From a virus: a stretch of 57,971 bases of DNA. The translations under genes were made by a program, and so were the position numbers. Below the pieces are notes generated by a model. That model saw only the letters and a list, made by a program, of their open reading frames with translations, was not told the DNA's origin and searched no databases. Position 1 is the stretch's first letter, and every line of letters starts with the position of its first letter. Shown in pieces: positions 28,349-37,040 of this stretch. The DNA is taken from positions 64,001 through 121,971 of the IMG/VR virus record IMGVR_UViG_3300003654_000069; one strand, written 5' to 3'.

Positions 28349-29506
28349 ATGAGAGTAGAATTAGAAAAAAGTAATGATGCAAAGTTCACAGAGTTCTTTG
28401 CAAGACCTATCGAGGAACAGAGATTTCTGTTCTATACCGATAAGGTAGTAAAAACAGAGTCAATAATTATTAAGTATGAAACTGAAGAGAAGTTATGTTA
28501 CTTCAGAGAGATACGAGACATTAAATGTTTCAGTAAGCCTTTTATAAAAAGGAATACTGATTGGGGACTTACTTATGATAAGAAGACAAAGAAGGTAAAG
28601 ATGTGGTTTGGAAGTAGTGTAAGAAGGGATCGTAGTGGTATTGGTGTGGAAGTAATGAATGCGATGTGTAAGGATTTAGGAATAATGTGGTATGTAGAAA
28701 TGCCAAGAGACCTGAAAGTGCTTGCTACTCCAACTATGATTGGTTTGATGCTATCGAAGAAGATATATAATCCTATTCAGTATTGTCAGGTATATCTGAA
28801 AAGAAGTATGAAATCAAAGGCTTCTCCGAGATTATTTTATGATAGGATAATAAGTGCGACTAAAGCATTTGGAAGTATGTCTGGTTTTGTTAGTCTTACA
28901 CAGATGATGATGCTTGCTAAGGATCCGGATAAAGTATTTAGCTGTGTCCTATTAGATGAGAATCTTATTAATGATATTCTGAAGGAATGTAAGATACTCG
29001 GAGTAAAGTTTGATTGGTCTTGGTCTGAAAAGAGAATTATGCAAGAGCATACCTTGATGACCAGACTGATAATGGATATGGAACTGAAGTTTATAGTAGA
29101 TAAATCAGTAACTTATACAAGTGAACTTGCTATGCCAAAGGGATGGAGAATGATTACTAACAATAAGGATCTCTATAGATTAGGCAGAGAACAAGATCAT
29201 TGTGTATATGGTTATTGGGACAATGTTGAACGTAAGACCAATTTTATAATTGAGGTTGCTCACAATAATCTTATCTATACATTGACAGTATCCAGAAGGT
29301 ATGAGTGGCAAAAGGGAGATCGTGAGTTTATAAATAGCCAGTTTCGTGGAAAGAGAAATAGTGAGCCTACGGATGAAGCAAAGGAATTGGTTAATGAATT
29401 TGTTAAGAAAAATTCAGATTTCTTTGAGGCAAATTCCCCTAAGAAAGTAGAAACAATAGATCAGTATATCCCTGTTGGGATTTTTGCTGATGAAGTAGCA
29501 ATTTAA
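28349..29506 (+). CDS. PcfJ-like protein
   Basis: 385 aa. The C-terminal part (residues about 255-345) matches the PcfJ pattern: LYRLGREQDHCVYGYWDNV (conserved HCV with Tyr/Trp after it), FIIEV, YTLTVSR and FINSQFRGKRNSEP. PcfJ-like proteins occur in conjugative elements and phages, and their biochemical role is not settled. The N-terminal 250 residues are helical and unknown. Confidence 0.78.
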   Translation: MRVELEKSNDAKFTEFFARPIEEQRFLFYTDKVVKTESIIIKYETEEKLCYFREIRDIKCFSKPFIKRNTDWGLTYDKKTKKVKMWFGSSVRRDRSGIGVEVMNAMCKDLGIMWYVEMPRDLKVLATPTMIGLMLSKKIYNPIQYCQVYLKRSMKSKASPRLFYDRIISATKAFGSMSGFVSLTQMMMLAKDPDKVFSCVLLDENLINDILKECKILGVKFDWSWSEKRIMQEHTLMTRLIMDMELKFIVDKSVTYTSELAMPKGWRMITNNKDLYRLGREQDHCVYGYWDNVERKTNFIIEVAHNNLIYTLTVSRRYEWQKGDREFINSQFRGKRNSEPTDEAKELVNEFVKKNSDFFEANSPKKVETIDQYIPVGIFADEVAI

Positions 29507-29517
29507 TAATAAAAACA

Positions 29518-29772
29518 ATGAAAAAAACATTAAATGAACTAAAGAAAGAAGTGGATACTAATATCTCTCTGGCAAAAAAGACCAGAGAGATTACTGTATT
29601 CACTATAAAGGATGAGTATTATGCCGAAGATGATGGTGTAGGTTTTGGATTTCACCAGTTAAAACCTGTTTACAAAGACTTAGTGCATATTCTTGTAGGA
29701 AAGTATAAGAATAAGATAAGTTTTGAACCAGGTAGTGCAAAAAGGGAAGTACACATAAAAGTAACAATGTAA
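29518..29772 (+). CDS. Unknown small protein
   Basis: 84 aa: helical, Lys-rich N-terminus (LNELKKEVDTNISLAKK), then FGFHQL and a basic beta-rich C-terminus. The final TAATG overlap couples it to the next gene. Confidence 0.75.
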   Translation: MKKTLNELKKEVDTNISLAKKTREITVFTIKDEYYAEDDGVGFGFHQLKPVYKDLVHILVGKYKNKISFEPGSAKREVHIKVTM

Positions 29773-30233
29773 TGAGTAAAAAAAATTTCACAATAGAAGT
29801 ATCTTCAGATTTTCTTATGAAGAGATTGAAGAGTGCTCTTGGAACTGAACCCCATGCAGATTTAATTGCTGAAATGATAATTGGGAACCTATCTCTAACT
29901 GAGATAGGTTTATCCCAGTTATATACAGCATTCTCCGGATTTGTGGAGAAAATACCATTTATGGTAGGTGATGAGATAATGTTTTCTGAAAGTAAATTAT
30001 ATTCTTGGCATACCGATAAGTCAGCCATGATTGAGAAAGGTCTTATTGTAAATGGTATGGTAAAAGGAGTCATAACAAGTATTAATATCCATAAGTTAAG
30101 ATCTATAATGGTTACATATGACGGAGTAAAGAATGGAATAGTAGTTAAAGTTGAAGATGATATCAAGGCAGAGGATGCGGTAAGAGATGATAATTGTCTA
30201 TTAGCAAGACAGAATGTTGCAGATATAATATAA
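29772..30233 (+). CDS. Unknown protein
   Basis: 153 aa, helical first half (SSDFLMKRLKSALG, LIAEMIIGNLSLTEIG), beta-rich second half with a possible small barrel (GVITSINIHKLRSIMVTYDG). No family recognised. Confidence 0.78.
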   Translation: MSKKNFTIEVSSDFLMKRLKSALGTEPHADLIAEMIIGNLSLTEIGLSQLYTAFSGFVEKIPFMVGDEIMFSESKLYSWHTDKSAMIEKGLIVNGMVKGVITSINIHKLRSIMVTYDGVKNGIVVKVEDDIKAEDAVRDDNCLLARQNVADII

Positions 30234-30282
30234 TTTTTGACATAGCAAAGAAAATAAGTCTTATGTTTACAAAAATTATTCA

Positions 30283-30600
30283 ATGCTTATCCAATTACCA
30301 AATGGTAAGACAGTAAATATGTCTATAGAGCAATATCTTGCTTTGGATGATGCGGATATTAAGTATATGATAAGTACGAATTGTGGTTCAGTAGCATCTA
30401 GTCCGTGGTGTGGCTCTGTCTTAAAGCAAGTAAAGAGATCAACACTTATGAAAGAAGAGTTTATAGAAGAAGAAGAAGGAAAAGAAGTAGACAGAGAAGA
30501 CGAATTAGAAGAAGAAGTAACCTTTGAGGATTCTTCCGAAGGTAATGCTGAGTACAGAGATGAGGAAGATGATCCCACTTATAGGGATGATGAAGATTAA
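30283..30600 (+). CDS. Protein with very acidic C-terminal half
   Basis: 105 aa. The first 60 residues hold GKTVNMSIEQYLALDDADIKY and two Cys. The last 45 are Glu/Asp-rich (EEFIEEEEGKEVDREDELEEE). It may be a DNA mimic or a chaperone-like tail. A promoter-like TTG near 30236 and TATGTTTA near 30260 precede it. Confidence 0.75.
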   Translation: MLIQLPNGKTVNMSIEQYLALDDADIKYMISTNCGSVASSPWCGSVLKQVKRSTLMKEEFIEEEEGKEVDREDELEEEVTFEDSSEGNAEYRDEEDDPTYRDDED

Positions 30601-30617
30601 CTAAGATTTTTTAAGAT

Positions 30618-30673
30618 AGTCACAACAGTTGTGCGGGAAGGAATGGCCGCATGACTGGTGGTAATACCATTCC
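30618..30673 (+). ncRNA. H-type pseudoknot in the leader of the 149-aa gene
   Basis: Stem 1 is TGCGG (30632-30636)/CCGCA (30647-30651). Loop 1 is 3 nt. Stem 2 is GGAATGG (30640-30646) with CCATTCC (30667-30673). There is no gap between stem 2's 5' strand and stem 1's 3' strand, so the stems can stack. A separate CACAA-CAG-TTGTG hairpin (30621-30633) shares an edge with stem 1. It lies 36 nt before the ATG at 30709. Confidence 0.65.
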
Positions 30674-30708
30674 ATCAATCAATCAAAATCAATTAAAAAT
30701 CAACTCAA

Positions 30709-31158
30709 ATGAACAAAGTAACAATTAGTGCTGACCCAAGCGGTCAGGTTGTGGTTGTTGGAAAGAACAACCCAGAGTATGGCTACATTCGTGTAAGCCA
30801 GACAAGAATGGTAGTAGATGATCGAGGATGGGCAAGGGCTAAGCCTACAAGTGCTCTTATCCTTGGAACTACTTCCGAACTACGATCTTTTGGCTACAAA
30901 AATGGTCAAGAGCTCGAAGGTAGAGTTGTTGTACGGGAGATGCTTACTCCATTCAACAAAAAGAATCCTGAAAAGGATCTGAAAATTGCAGGTGATACTA
31001 AAATCATTTGTGTAATAGGTGATCAACCTATTTACAGGAAGACATTTTTCAGTGTCAATCCCGATGCTCAGGATACTCTTCTTGAACATACCAACAAAGA
31101 GCAAATCAAAGCAGCATTCGATGCCAGTAAAGTGGCAGTCGTAACTGATAAGCTGTAA
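30709..31158 (+). CDS. Conserved crAss-like protein, likely highly expressed
   Basis: 149 aa. Opening VTISADPSGQVVVVG and NPEYGYIRVSQTRMVVDDRGW, then beta-rich segments (TKIICVIGDQPIYRKTFFSV) and a helical C-terminus. I recall related proteins as conserved in crAss-like phages, perhaps ssDNA-binding, but cannot confirm. Codons are more regular than in neighbouring genes. It has a structured pseudoknot leader and a strong hairpin after its stop. Confidence 0.78.
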   Translation: MNKVTISADPSGQVVVVGKNNPEYGYIRVSQTRMVVDDRGWARAKPTSALILGTTSELRSFGYKNGQELEGRVVVREMLTPFNKKNPEKDLKIAGDTKIICVIGDQPIYRKTFFSVNPDAQDTLLEHTNKEQIKAAFDASKVAVVTDKL

Positions 31159-31165
31159 ACCAGCA

Positions 31166-31206
31166 AAGGTACGGGGCCGGCAACAGGGCTGGCCCCCAAT
31201 ACCTTA
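31166..31206 (+). terminator. Hairpin after the 149-aa gene
   Basis: GGTA-GGGGCC (about 31168-31178) pairs with GGCCCC-TACC (about 31191-31204). No long T-tract follows, so it may be a partial terminator or an mRNA-stabilising hairpin. Confidence 0.6.
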
Positions 31207-31229
31207 ATGAAATCCCTGCACCAAAAAAT

Positions 31230-31793
31230 ATGTCAACAATCAATGAAAAAGAGATTGATTATCTCGTAGATTTATGTGAATTTCATGAATTCGGAAAGAT
31301 TGTTTGGGGTAATGGTGTATGTCATATATATCAGTTTCAACAAAAGATCAGGTATCAGAATTTAGAAATTGACCAGTTTACAATGTACCAGAATTTCCTG
31401 TATAGGAGATGTCTGTTCGGATTAAATGTTTACACAGAAGAAGAAGTTAGGACTATGCATTATGACAAAAAAGAAAGAATTAAAAAGGTACACAGAAGAG
31501 CCCAAATAGTTCTAAATTTGTGGAAGCAACAAATTACCAACTCATATTTCAATCAATTTATTCGACTCAAAATTGAATATAAAGGAGCAGAAGAATTTTT
31601 AGCTGTATTTCAAGATGTTACGGATATCAATTTTATCTGTAAGTTTGACTTCAAATCATTGAAAATTACAAAAGAAATTATTATATTGAAGTTAATGATG
31701 GAAGGTATACTACCTAAAGATTTTCACCAATTAAAAACTGTACCTGTAAGTCAGCCTATTGTAAGGTTGCGAGGCAAAAAAGATGCATTATGA
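31230..31793 (+). CDS. Unknown protein
   Basis: 187 aa, helical with many aromatic residues (MYQNFLYRRCLFGLNVY) and a basic tail (VRLRGKKDA). First gene of an overlapping run. No family recognised. Confidence 0.78.
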   Translation: MSTINEKEIDYLVDLCEFHEFGKIVWGNGVCHIYQFQQKIRYQNLEIDQFTMYQNFLYRRCLFGLNVYTEEEVRTMHYDKKERIKKVHRRAQIVLNLWKQQITNSYFNQFIRLKIEYKGAEEFLAVFQDVTDINFICKFDFKSLKITKEIIILKLMMEGILPKDFHQLKTVPVSQPIVRLRGKKDAL

Positions 31794-32191
31794 AAAAACA
31801 AGAATTAATTCATAGCCACATAATAATGGCTATCTTTTGTGGATGGGAATCCCGTAAACCAAATAAGGAATTTCCGAACGGATACTTGTATCTAAAAGAA
31901 GAAAGTGATGAAGAAGAAGAAGAATTTTTTGTATCTTTTGATACTATCCTTGAAGAACTTCCTTATGCGGAAGACTGGAATTATCTTATGGCAGTATGGG
32001 GTAAATTCAGAGATGAGTGTTTAAATAATGAAGATGAAGATTCACGTAAAACTACTGCCTTTTTTACTGAGATAGAAGAAAGTATTATAAGTGTTTGTTT
32101 CTATAATGGAGATAAAGATCTTCTATTCAGAGAACTTATCCGAGGCATTGAGAAATTTAATGAAATAACAAATCAAACTGAAAAAGTATGA
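31790..32191 (+). CDS. Unknown acidic protein
   Basis: 133 aa with a long acidic stretch (EESDEEEEEFF, residues 39-49). Overlaps both neighbours by 4 nt. No family recognised. Confidence 0.75.
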   Translation: MKKQELIHSHIIMAIFCGWESRKPNKEFPNGYLYLKEESDEEEEEFFVSFDTILEELPYAEDWNYLMAVWGKFRDECLNNEDEDSRKTTAFFTEIEESIISVCFYNGDKDLLFRELIRGIEKFNEITNQTEKV

Positions 32192-32424
32192 AAGTATTAA
32201 CAATAATCAATGGAGGAGTTTCTCTAGTGTTGGAACCTGAAAATACTATGGAGGAAGAGGTATTAAAAGCTCTTACGAAACAGTCTAATCAGATAGTTGA
32301 AATAAGAAATTCAGTTACTATATTATCCAGAATCATTAAAGGTTCTGTACTTATAGCCGGTAAAAACACTTATCAGGAATCCTCTGATACAAATCTAAAA
32401 AAAAATGAAACAGAAAATTTGTAG
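32188..32424 (+). CDS. Unknown small protein
   Basis: 78 aa: beta-hairpin start (VLTIINGGVSLVLEP), then amphipathic helix. Overlaps the next gene by 20 nt in another frame. Confidence 0.7.
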   Translation: MKVLTIINGGVSLVLEPENTMEEEVLKALTKQSNQIVEIRNSVTILSRIIKGSVLIAGKNTYQESSDTNLKKNETENL

Positions 32425-32866
32425 TAAGTGTTTAAAGCCAAGAGTAATTTGGAAAAGGGTAGCCCGATTGGGTTATTGTAGAAGTTGCTGGAGTTGCCAA
32501 AATCCCAGTAAGTTTAAACCATCTGCGGTAAAACCAATTAGGGTTGCCTCATCCAAAAAAGGTAAGTTAATTCAGTTGTATACTATTCTTCGTAAGAAAT
32601 ACTTAATGGATCATTCAGTATGTCATGCTAAGATAGATTTTAGATGTTTACAGAAGTCAGATTCTATTCACCATAAATGTGGTAGAATAGGAGAGTTATT
32701 TCTGAATCAGCAGTTTTGGCTTCCGATTTGTACACCGTGTCATGAGTTTGTAGAAAAAAATCCTAACATTGCAAAAGAATTAGGATTGTCACTAAATAGA
32801 TTGACAAATGAAAAAGAAGAAAAAGAGAAACTGGATCCTCCAAATGCAATGGAAATCAGCAGATGA
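32405..32866 (+). CDS. Zinc-finger / HNH-like nuclease
   Basis: 153 aa. An N-terminal four-Cys finger (CSKCLK...YCRSCWSC) is followed by a core with CHAKIDFRC, IHHKCGR and PICTPCHEFVEKNP. The arrangement of two Cys pairs around HH and a late H resembles an HNH metal site of phage Nin/HNH proteins. Nuclease activity is inferred. Confidence 0.7.
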   Translation: MKQKICSKCLKPRVIWKRVARLGYCRSCWSCQNPSKFKPSAVKPIRVASSKKGKLIQLYTILRKKYLMDHSVCHAKIDFRCLQKSDSIHHKCGRIGELFLNQQFWLPICTPCHEFVEKNPNIAKELGLSLNRLTNEKEEKEKLDPPNAMEISR

Positions 32867-33092
32867 TTATGAAAAGTATTGCTACAAGGCAAGAACAATA
32901 CTTTTCATAAGTCGGTGGGAGAACTGGACAAGAAACTTTGCAGATGTTGCTATTGCTAAAATTAAGTTACAAAGAGAACTAGATGATGGAATTTATGATT
33001 TCTTTATAGGAAGGAATTGGAGATTATTTAACAAACAAACACAGAAAATCCTCTCTGTTATAATAGAGGGAAAAACAATAATTTTAAAATAA
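32844..33092 (+). CDS. Unknown basic protein
   Basis: 82 aa from the ATG at 32844, which overlaps the end of the previous gene by 23 nt. A longer version beginning at 32808 would add a run of Lys. Aromatic and charged (SRWENWTRNFADVA). No family recognised. Confidence 0.65.
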   Translation: MQWKSADDYEKYCYKARTILFISRWENWTRNFADVAIAKIKLQRELDDGIYDFFIGRNWRLFNKQTQKILSVIIEGKTIILK

Positions 33093-33099
33093 AACTAAT

Positions 33100-33294
33100 A
33101 TGACAAAAGAACAAAAAAAAGTATCAGACAAAAATATAGATAAAGAAATTAAATCCCTTAAATTGGAACTTCTTATATTGGAAACTATGCTAAAGTATCC
33201 TCTTGAAGACAGAATTGATTATTTGAGAAGTATCGAAAATTTATTAACTAAAGAACTTAAAACTAGAAAAAATGGAAAAACCAGAAAGCATTAG
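33100..33294 (+). CDS. Coiled-coil protein, unknown
   Basis: 64 aa, a single Lys/Glu-rich coiled coil (IKSLKLELLILETMLKYPLEDR). It overlaps the WGR start by 23 nt. Confidence 0.68.
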   Translation: MTKEQKKVSDKNIDKEIKSLKLELLILETMLKYPLEDRIDYLRSIENLLTKELKTRKNGKTRKH

Positions 33295-34335
33295 TCTTTT
33301 CTATAAAGATGGAGGTTCTGATAAAGAATATCAGGCTTCCCTTGAAGAAATGGGGGCAGGATGGATTGTAAATTATAGGTATGGTAGAAGAGGTTCTGCA
33401 AATACAGCAGGAACTAAGACAGATGGGCCTCTACCATATGAGGAGGCTTGGAATGTATACTGTAAGCTTGTTAAAAGTAAAACAGATAAGGGATACACAG
33501 AAAAAAATGGTGATATACCTTTTCGATAGGGGCTGTAGCAGCAACTGATACAGGCTACCGTCCCCAATTACTCAATTCCATTGAAGAAGATGAACTTGAG
33601 AAGTATCTAAAAAATGATGAATTTTGTGCTCAGGAGAAGTTTGATGGTCGAAACAGACTATTGATCAAGAAAGGAAAAGAATGCACAGGATCTAACAGAA
33701 AGGGGTTAGAAGTGGCTATTTCTGATGCAATTAAGAAAGAGATGAAGAAATTACCGGATTGTGTGTTGGCTGGAGAAGATCTTGGAGATAAAGTGATGGT
33801 ATTTGATATCATATCCCGTAAAGACTTACATTTTTGGGAAAGAGATGAAGAACTGAAAGACCTTCTTAAGGAATTCTTTTACCTCAGAACCGTACATACT
33901 GCCTGGGATGAGATGGATAAACGAGCTCTGCTTAAAAAGATTAGAGAAGAAAATGGAGAAGGTATAGTATTCAAGCATAAAGATGCTTTATATACTGCAG
34001 GAAGACCGGCTTCAGGTGGAGCTCAACTTAAATTTAAGTTCAAAACTACAGCTTCAGTTATAGTAGAAAGTATAACAAAGGGAAAGAGATCGGTAAAAAT
34101 GCAGGTTTATGATGGATCTAAGTTAGTAAGTATCGGAAATGTTACGGTATATCCAAATCAGGATGTTCCCAAAAAGGGAGAAATCATTGAAGTGGAATAT
34201 CTTTATGCATATAAAGGTGGAAGTTTATTTCAACCTGTTTTACAAGGTAGAGATAATTGTTCCAGAACTGATATTGAACTAGAAGATTGTAATATTAACC
34301 AATTAAAATACAAAAAAGAAGATGATACAAATTAA
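33272..34335 (+). CDS. WGR-DNA ligase fusion, split by an apparent -1 frameshift
   Basis: The WGR domain runs from the ATG at 33272 (84 residues; YGRRGS signature). It meets TAG at 33527. The ATP-dependent ligase continues in the -1 frame: QEKFDGRNRL (motif I, catalytic Lys), VMVFDII (motif III), EGIVFK (motif IV) and LKFKF (motif V), then an OB-fold. No start codon lies between the upstream in-frame TGA (33511) and motif I. CCT TTT CGA TAG allows TTT to re-pair with TTT one base back, giving a fusion of about 354 aa. WGR-ligase fusions are familiar, so the ends fit. Either programmed frameshifting or a single-base sequence error explains it. Confidence 0.8.
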
Positions 34336-34618
34336 AAATGTTATATTATACAATAATAAGATTTGTTTTGACGGTGGAAGTAATCTTTTGGAAGAAGTAA
34401 CCGAAGCTGAATTTCCTGATTGGTTTATTAAAAAAGGAGATATTGTAACTTATGATAAATATCATGGAAAAGTCTTTATTATTATGGATATAGAAGGATC
34501 CGGAAAAGAAAGAAAGTTTACAATGAGTATTCCTGAGGATGGTATTGATATAAAATACATACAAAAAGGAACATATTTAATGAAGAAAAATGAACTAAAA
34601 CAAAAAGAAGATGAATGA
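34322..34618 (+). CDS. Unknown protein
   Basis: 98 aa, beta-rich (NVILYNNKICFDGGSN; KYHGKVFIIMDIEGSG), Lys-rich end. Overlaps the ligase end by 14 nt. Possibly a small barrel; no family recognised. Confidence 0.73.
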   Translation: MIQIKNVILYNNKICFDGGSNLLEEVTEAEFPDWFIKKGDIVTYDKYHGKVFIIMDIEGSGKERKFTMSIPEDGIDIKYIQKGTYLMKKNELKQKEDE

Positions 34619-34769
34619 AACAGAAGAACTAATCATGAAAAGGACTGAAATACTCTGTCCTGAATGTATGAAGAAGAAGGTATTACAAGAAACAAAAACC
34701 AAATGCTATTGTGATAACTGTGGAACACGGTTTATCCTAATAGCACCTAATACTCTTAAATATGAGTAA
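34611..34769 (+). CDS. Zinc-ribbon protein
   Basis: 52 aa with CPEC (residues 16-19) and CYCDNC (32-37), a simple zinc ribbon as in nucleic-acid-binding proteins. Its stop overlaps the ATG of the next gene (ATGAGTAA). Confidence 0.7.
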   Translation: MNETEELIMKRTEILCPECMKKKVLQETKTKCYCDNCGTRFILIAPNTLKYE

Positions 34770-34986
34770 AACAATAGAAACAACAAGAAATCTCACAGAT
34801 GATGAGATAGAACAATTTGAATTTCTGGATAGTTTAAGAGATTCTGGAGAAACTAATATGTTTGGATCACCATCATATCTTGTAAATGAATATGGTATGG
34901 ATAAAATAGAAGCTCGTAGAGTAGTTTCTTTATGGATGCACAACTGTGATGAAGATTACAAAAGTCTGAAAGTAGATATAGAATAA
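34762..34986 (+). CDS. Unknown small acidic protein
   Basis: 74 aa, helical (NLTDDEIEQFEFLDSLRDSG), C-terminal NCDEDYKSLK. No family recognised. Confidence 0.72.
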   Translation: MSKTIETTRNLTDDEIEQFEFLDSLRDSGETNMFGSPSYLVNEYGMDKIEARRVVSLWMHNCDEDYKSLKVDIE

Positions 34987-34992
34987 AATAAT

Positions 34993-35019
34993 TTCAGATA
35001 GGCTCGATACCTGTCTGAA
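34993..35019 (+). ncRNA. T-loop-like hairpin
   Basis: A 10-bp stem TTCAGATAGG/CCTGTCTGAA (one G-U pair) with the 7-nt loop CTCGATA, similar to a tRNA T-loop (TTCGATA). It is in the 50-nt gap between genes and has no T-tract, so it is not a terminator. Confidence 0.5.
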
Positions 35020-35038
35020 GTTCTAACAAATTAAAATT

Positions 35039-35203
35039 ATGAATATAGAATTAAATGATCCACAACTCAAACAGCTCAAAGAGATGTATGAACAAGCAGT
35101 AAAAGATAAGAAAAATGAATTTATATTTATGAATATGCCTGTACTTACACAATACGTAAAATATCTGATTGAGTATGCAGAGCAACAATTTCAAAAAAAA
35201 TGA
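35039..35203 (+). CDS. Unknown small protein
   Basis: 54 aa: helical, with QLKQLKEMYEQAVKDKKNE. Stop codon overlaps the next ATG (ATGA). Confidence 0.65.
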   Translation: MNIELNDPQLKQLKEMYEQAVKDKKNEFIFMNMPVLTQYVKYLIEYAEQQFQKK

Positions 35204-35370
35204 TAACTAAACTTGTAAAAGTGCATTTAACAGAAGAGGAGATTGATTCTCCGGAACCTATTGAGATAATACTCGAGGTTCATGATAAAGAAGGACATAT
35301 TGCATATGTAATCACATATCCTAAGGATGGTGAAAAAAGTATATTTTTGCAGAAAGAATTACCAAATTAA
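35200..35370 (+). CDS. Unknown small protein
   Basis: 56 aa: beta-hairpin style (KLVKVHLTEEEIDSPEPIEI, HIAYVITYPKDG). No family recognised. Confidence 0.65.
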   Translation: MITKLVKVHLTEEEIDSPEPIEIILEVHDKEGHIAYVITYPKDGEKSIFLQKELPN

Positions 35371-35375
35371 TAGTT

Positions 35376-35717
35376 ATGGAAAATGAAGCATGTATTTTAT
35401 GTGGAAGACCTATAAATGCTCCTGAGGGTAATAAACTCTCTGTGAATATTACAGGATTTACTGAAAAGCCCTGTGAGAAATGTCAGGGAATGATGGAGAA
35501 AGGATTCCTGCTTGTAGGAATAGTTCAGTCTAAGACTGAAGATGTGAAAAACCCGTACAGATCAGGTAATCTATGGGTTATCTCGAATGAAAAAGCTAAA
35601 GCAATATTTGAACCAAAAAATCTGGATAATGGAGCATGTTTTATTGATGTAAATGATGCATTAGCTCTTGATCTTCCTGATATAAATTTAGGATATGAAA
35701 AAGAAAAAAAAGAGTAA
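35376..35717 (+). CDS. Zinc-binding phage protein, unknown
   Basis: 113 aa: CILCGR (residues 6-11) and CEKCQGMMEKG (33-43) form a four-Cys metal site, then LLVGIVQSK and RSGNLWVIS. A recurring phage protein of unknown role. Confidence 0.75.
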   Translation: MENEACILCGRPINAPEGNKLSVNITGFTEKPCEKCQGMMEKGFLLVGIVQSKTEDVKNPYRSGNLWVISNEKAKAIFEPKNLDNGACFIDVNDALALDLPDINLGYEKEKKE

Positions 35718-35904
35718 AATAGAAAAAGCTATTGATACTCTTGCAAAATCCAATATACTAGATTTTTATGAATTACCAAAAGAATTAGGTGCTCTTAGCA
35801 TAGATGATATGGTAAGAAATGATAATCAAAAGTGGTATGCTGTAGGATATCGTATGGCAATAGAACATCAAAAATTAAAATTAAAAAAATATGGGTTGCC
35901 ATAG
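35695..35904 (+). CDS. Unknown small protein
   Basis: 69 aa with a Lys-rich start and NDNQKWYAVGYRMAIEHQ. Overlaps the previous gene by 23 nt. Confidence 0.68.
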   Translation: MKKKKKSKIEKAIDTLAKSNILDFYELPKELGALSIDDMVRNDNQKWYAVGYRMAIEHQKLKLKKYGLP

Positions 35905-35933
35905 AACAAATACAAATTATTAAACCAACTAAC

Positions 35934-37040
35934 ATGAACAAAGCAGATATACAGAAAATAGCATTAGATAAAGCTATTACACATATGAGATGTGGAATAG
36001 CAATGTCTATGGGTACTGGGAAGACTCTTGTTGGTCTGCAATATATAGATTATTTTGCAGCTAAGCGAGATGTCAGGGTACTGGTAGCAGCTCCGAAGAA
36101 GAGTATTTTTATGACATGGCTGGATGAGATGGAAAAATTTAACATGGGGCATTTAATAGATATGATGGAATTTACAACATATATCTCTATGCCTAAGAAA
36201 GATACTAATTATGATATTCTGATATTAGATGAGTGTCATAGTTTGACACCAGCTTGTATAGGATATCTTAAGGAACATACAGGAAAGATACTAGGATTAA
36301 CAGGTAGTCCTCCGAAAGATTTTTCAGAGAAAGGTCAGATAGTATCTGCATTCTGTCCAATAGTATATGAGTATTTTACTGATGATGCTGTAGAAGACGG
36401 ACTACTGAATGATTACAGAATAGTAGTCCATACAATGCCATTAAATAATCAGAAGGCTCTAAAGAAGACAAGAAAAGACGGTGGAACCTGGATGACATCC
36501 GAGGTAGCTGATTATGCATACTGGACAAACCGGTTATATATGGCAACACCTGGAAAAGAGGAACAGATAATGAGAGTAATGAGAATGAAAGCTCTTATGA
36601 ACTTTCCTACTAAAGAAGTATATGCAAAGAAACTCTTTAATTCAATTGATGATAAATGTATTCTCTTTGCTAATACTATGCTTCAGGCAGATAAACTGTG
36701 TAATCATAGACATCATAGTAAAGATCCTTGTTCTGAGGAGAATCTTGAGATGTTTAAGGAAGGCGAGATAACAAAGTTAGCTGCAGTATTACAGTTGAGT
36801 GAAGGGGTTAACATCCCAGGACTAAAAGCTTGTATTATACTTCACAGTTACTCAGGAGGGTCAGCAAAAACTCTGCAAAGATTAGGTCGATGCCTAAGAT
36901 TGAGTACTGATGATGTGGCAACAATTCATATACTTGCCTATTCTGGTACAGTAGATGAAAAGTGGGTTAGAGACAGTCTTGTGAAGTTTGATCAAAGTAA
37001 AATCACCTGGCAAGTAGCAGGTACAAAACAATTAGTATGA
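35934..37040 (+). CDS. SNF2-type superfamily 2 helicase
   Basis: 368 aa from the ATG at 35934 behind a TAAACCAACTAAC leader; an upstream in-frame start at 35832 would add 34 residues over the previous gene. Helicase motifs: MSMGTGKTLVGL (I), LILDECHSL (II), LTGSPPKD (III) and LQRLGRCLRLS (VI). A DNA translocase is expected, probably in replication or recombination, as in other crAss-like phages. Confidence 0.9.
   Translation: MNKADIQKIALDKAITHMRCGIAMSMGTGKTLVGLQYIDYFAAKRDVRVLVAAPKKSIFMTWLDEMEKFNMGHLIDMMEFTTYISMPKKDTNYDILILDECHSLTPACIGYLKEHTGKILGLTGSPPKDFSEKGQIVSAFCPIVYEYFTDDAVEDGLLNDYRIVVHTMPLNNQKALKKTRKDGGTWMTSEVADYAYWTNRLYMATPGKEEQIMRVMRMKALMNFPTKEVYAKKLFNSIDDKCILFANTMLQADKLCNHRHHSKDPCSEENLEMFKEGEITKLAAVLQLSEGVNIPGLKACIILHSYSGGSAKTLQRLGRCLRLSTDDVATIHILAYSGTVDEKWVRDSLVKFDQSKITWQVAGTKQLV

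Noticed and set aside
35832-35933. Upstream extension of the SNF2 helicase
   Set aside because: It would overlap the preceding gene and the TAAACCAACTAAC leader; the ATG at 35934 starts just before the first expected helix.
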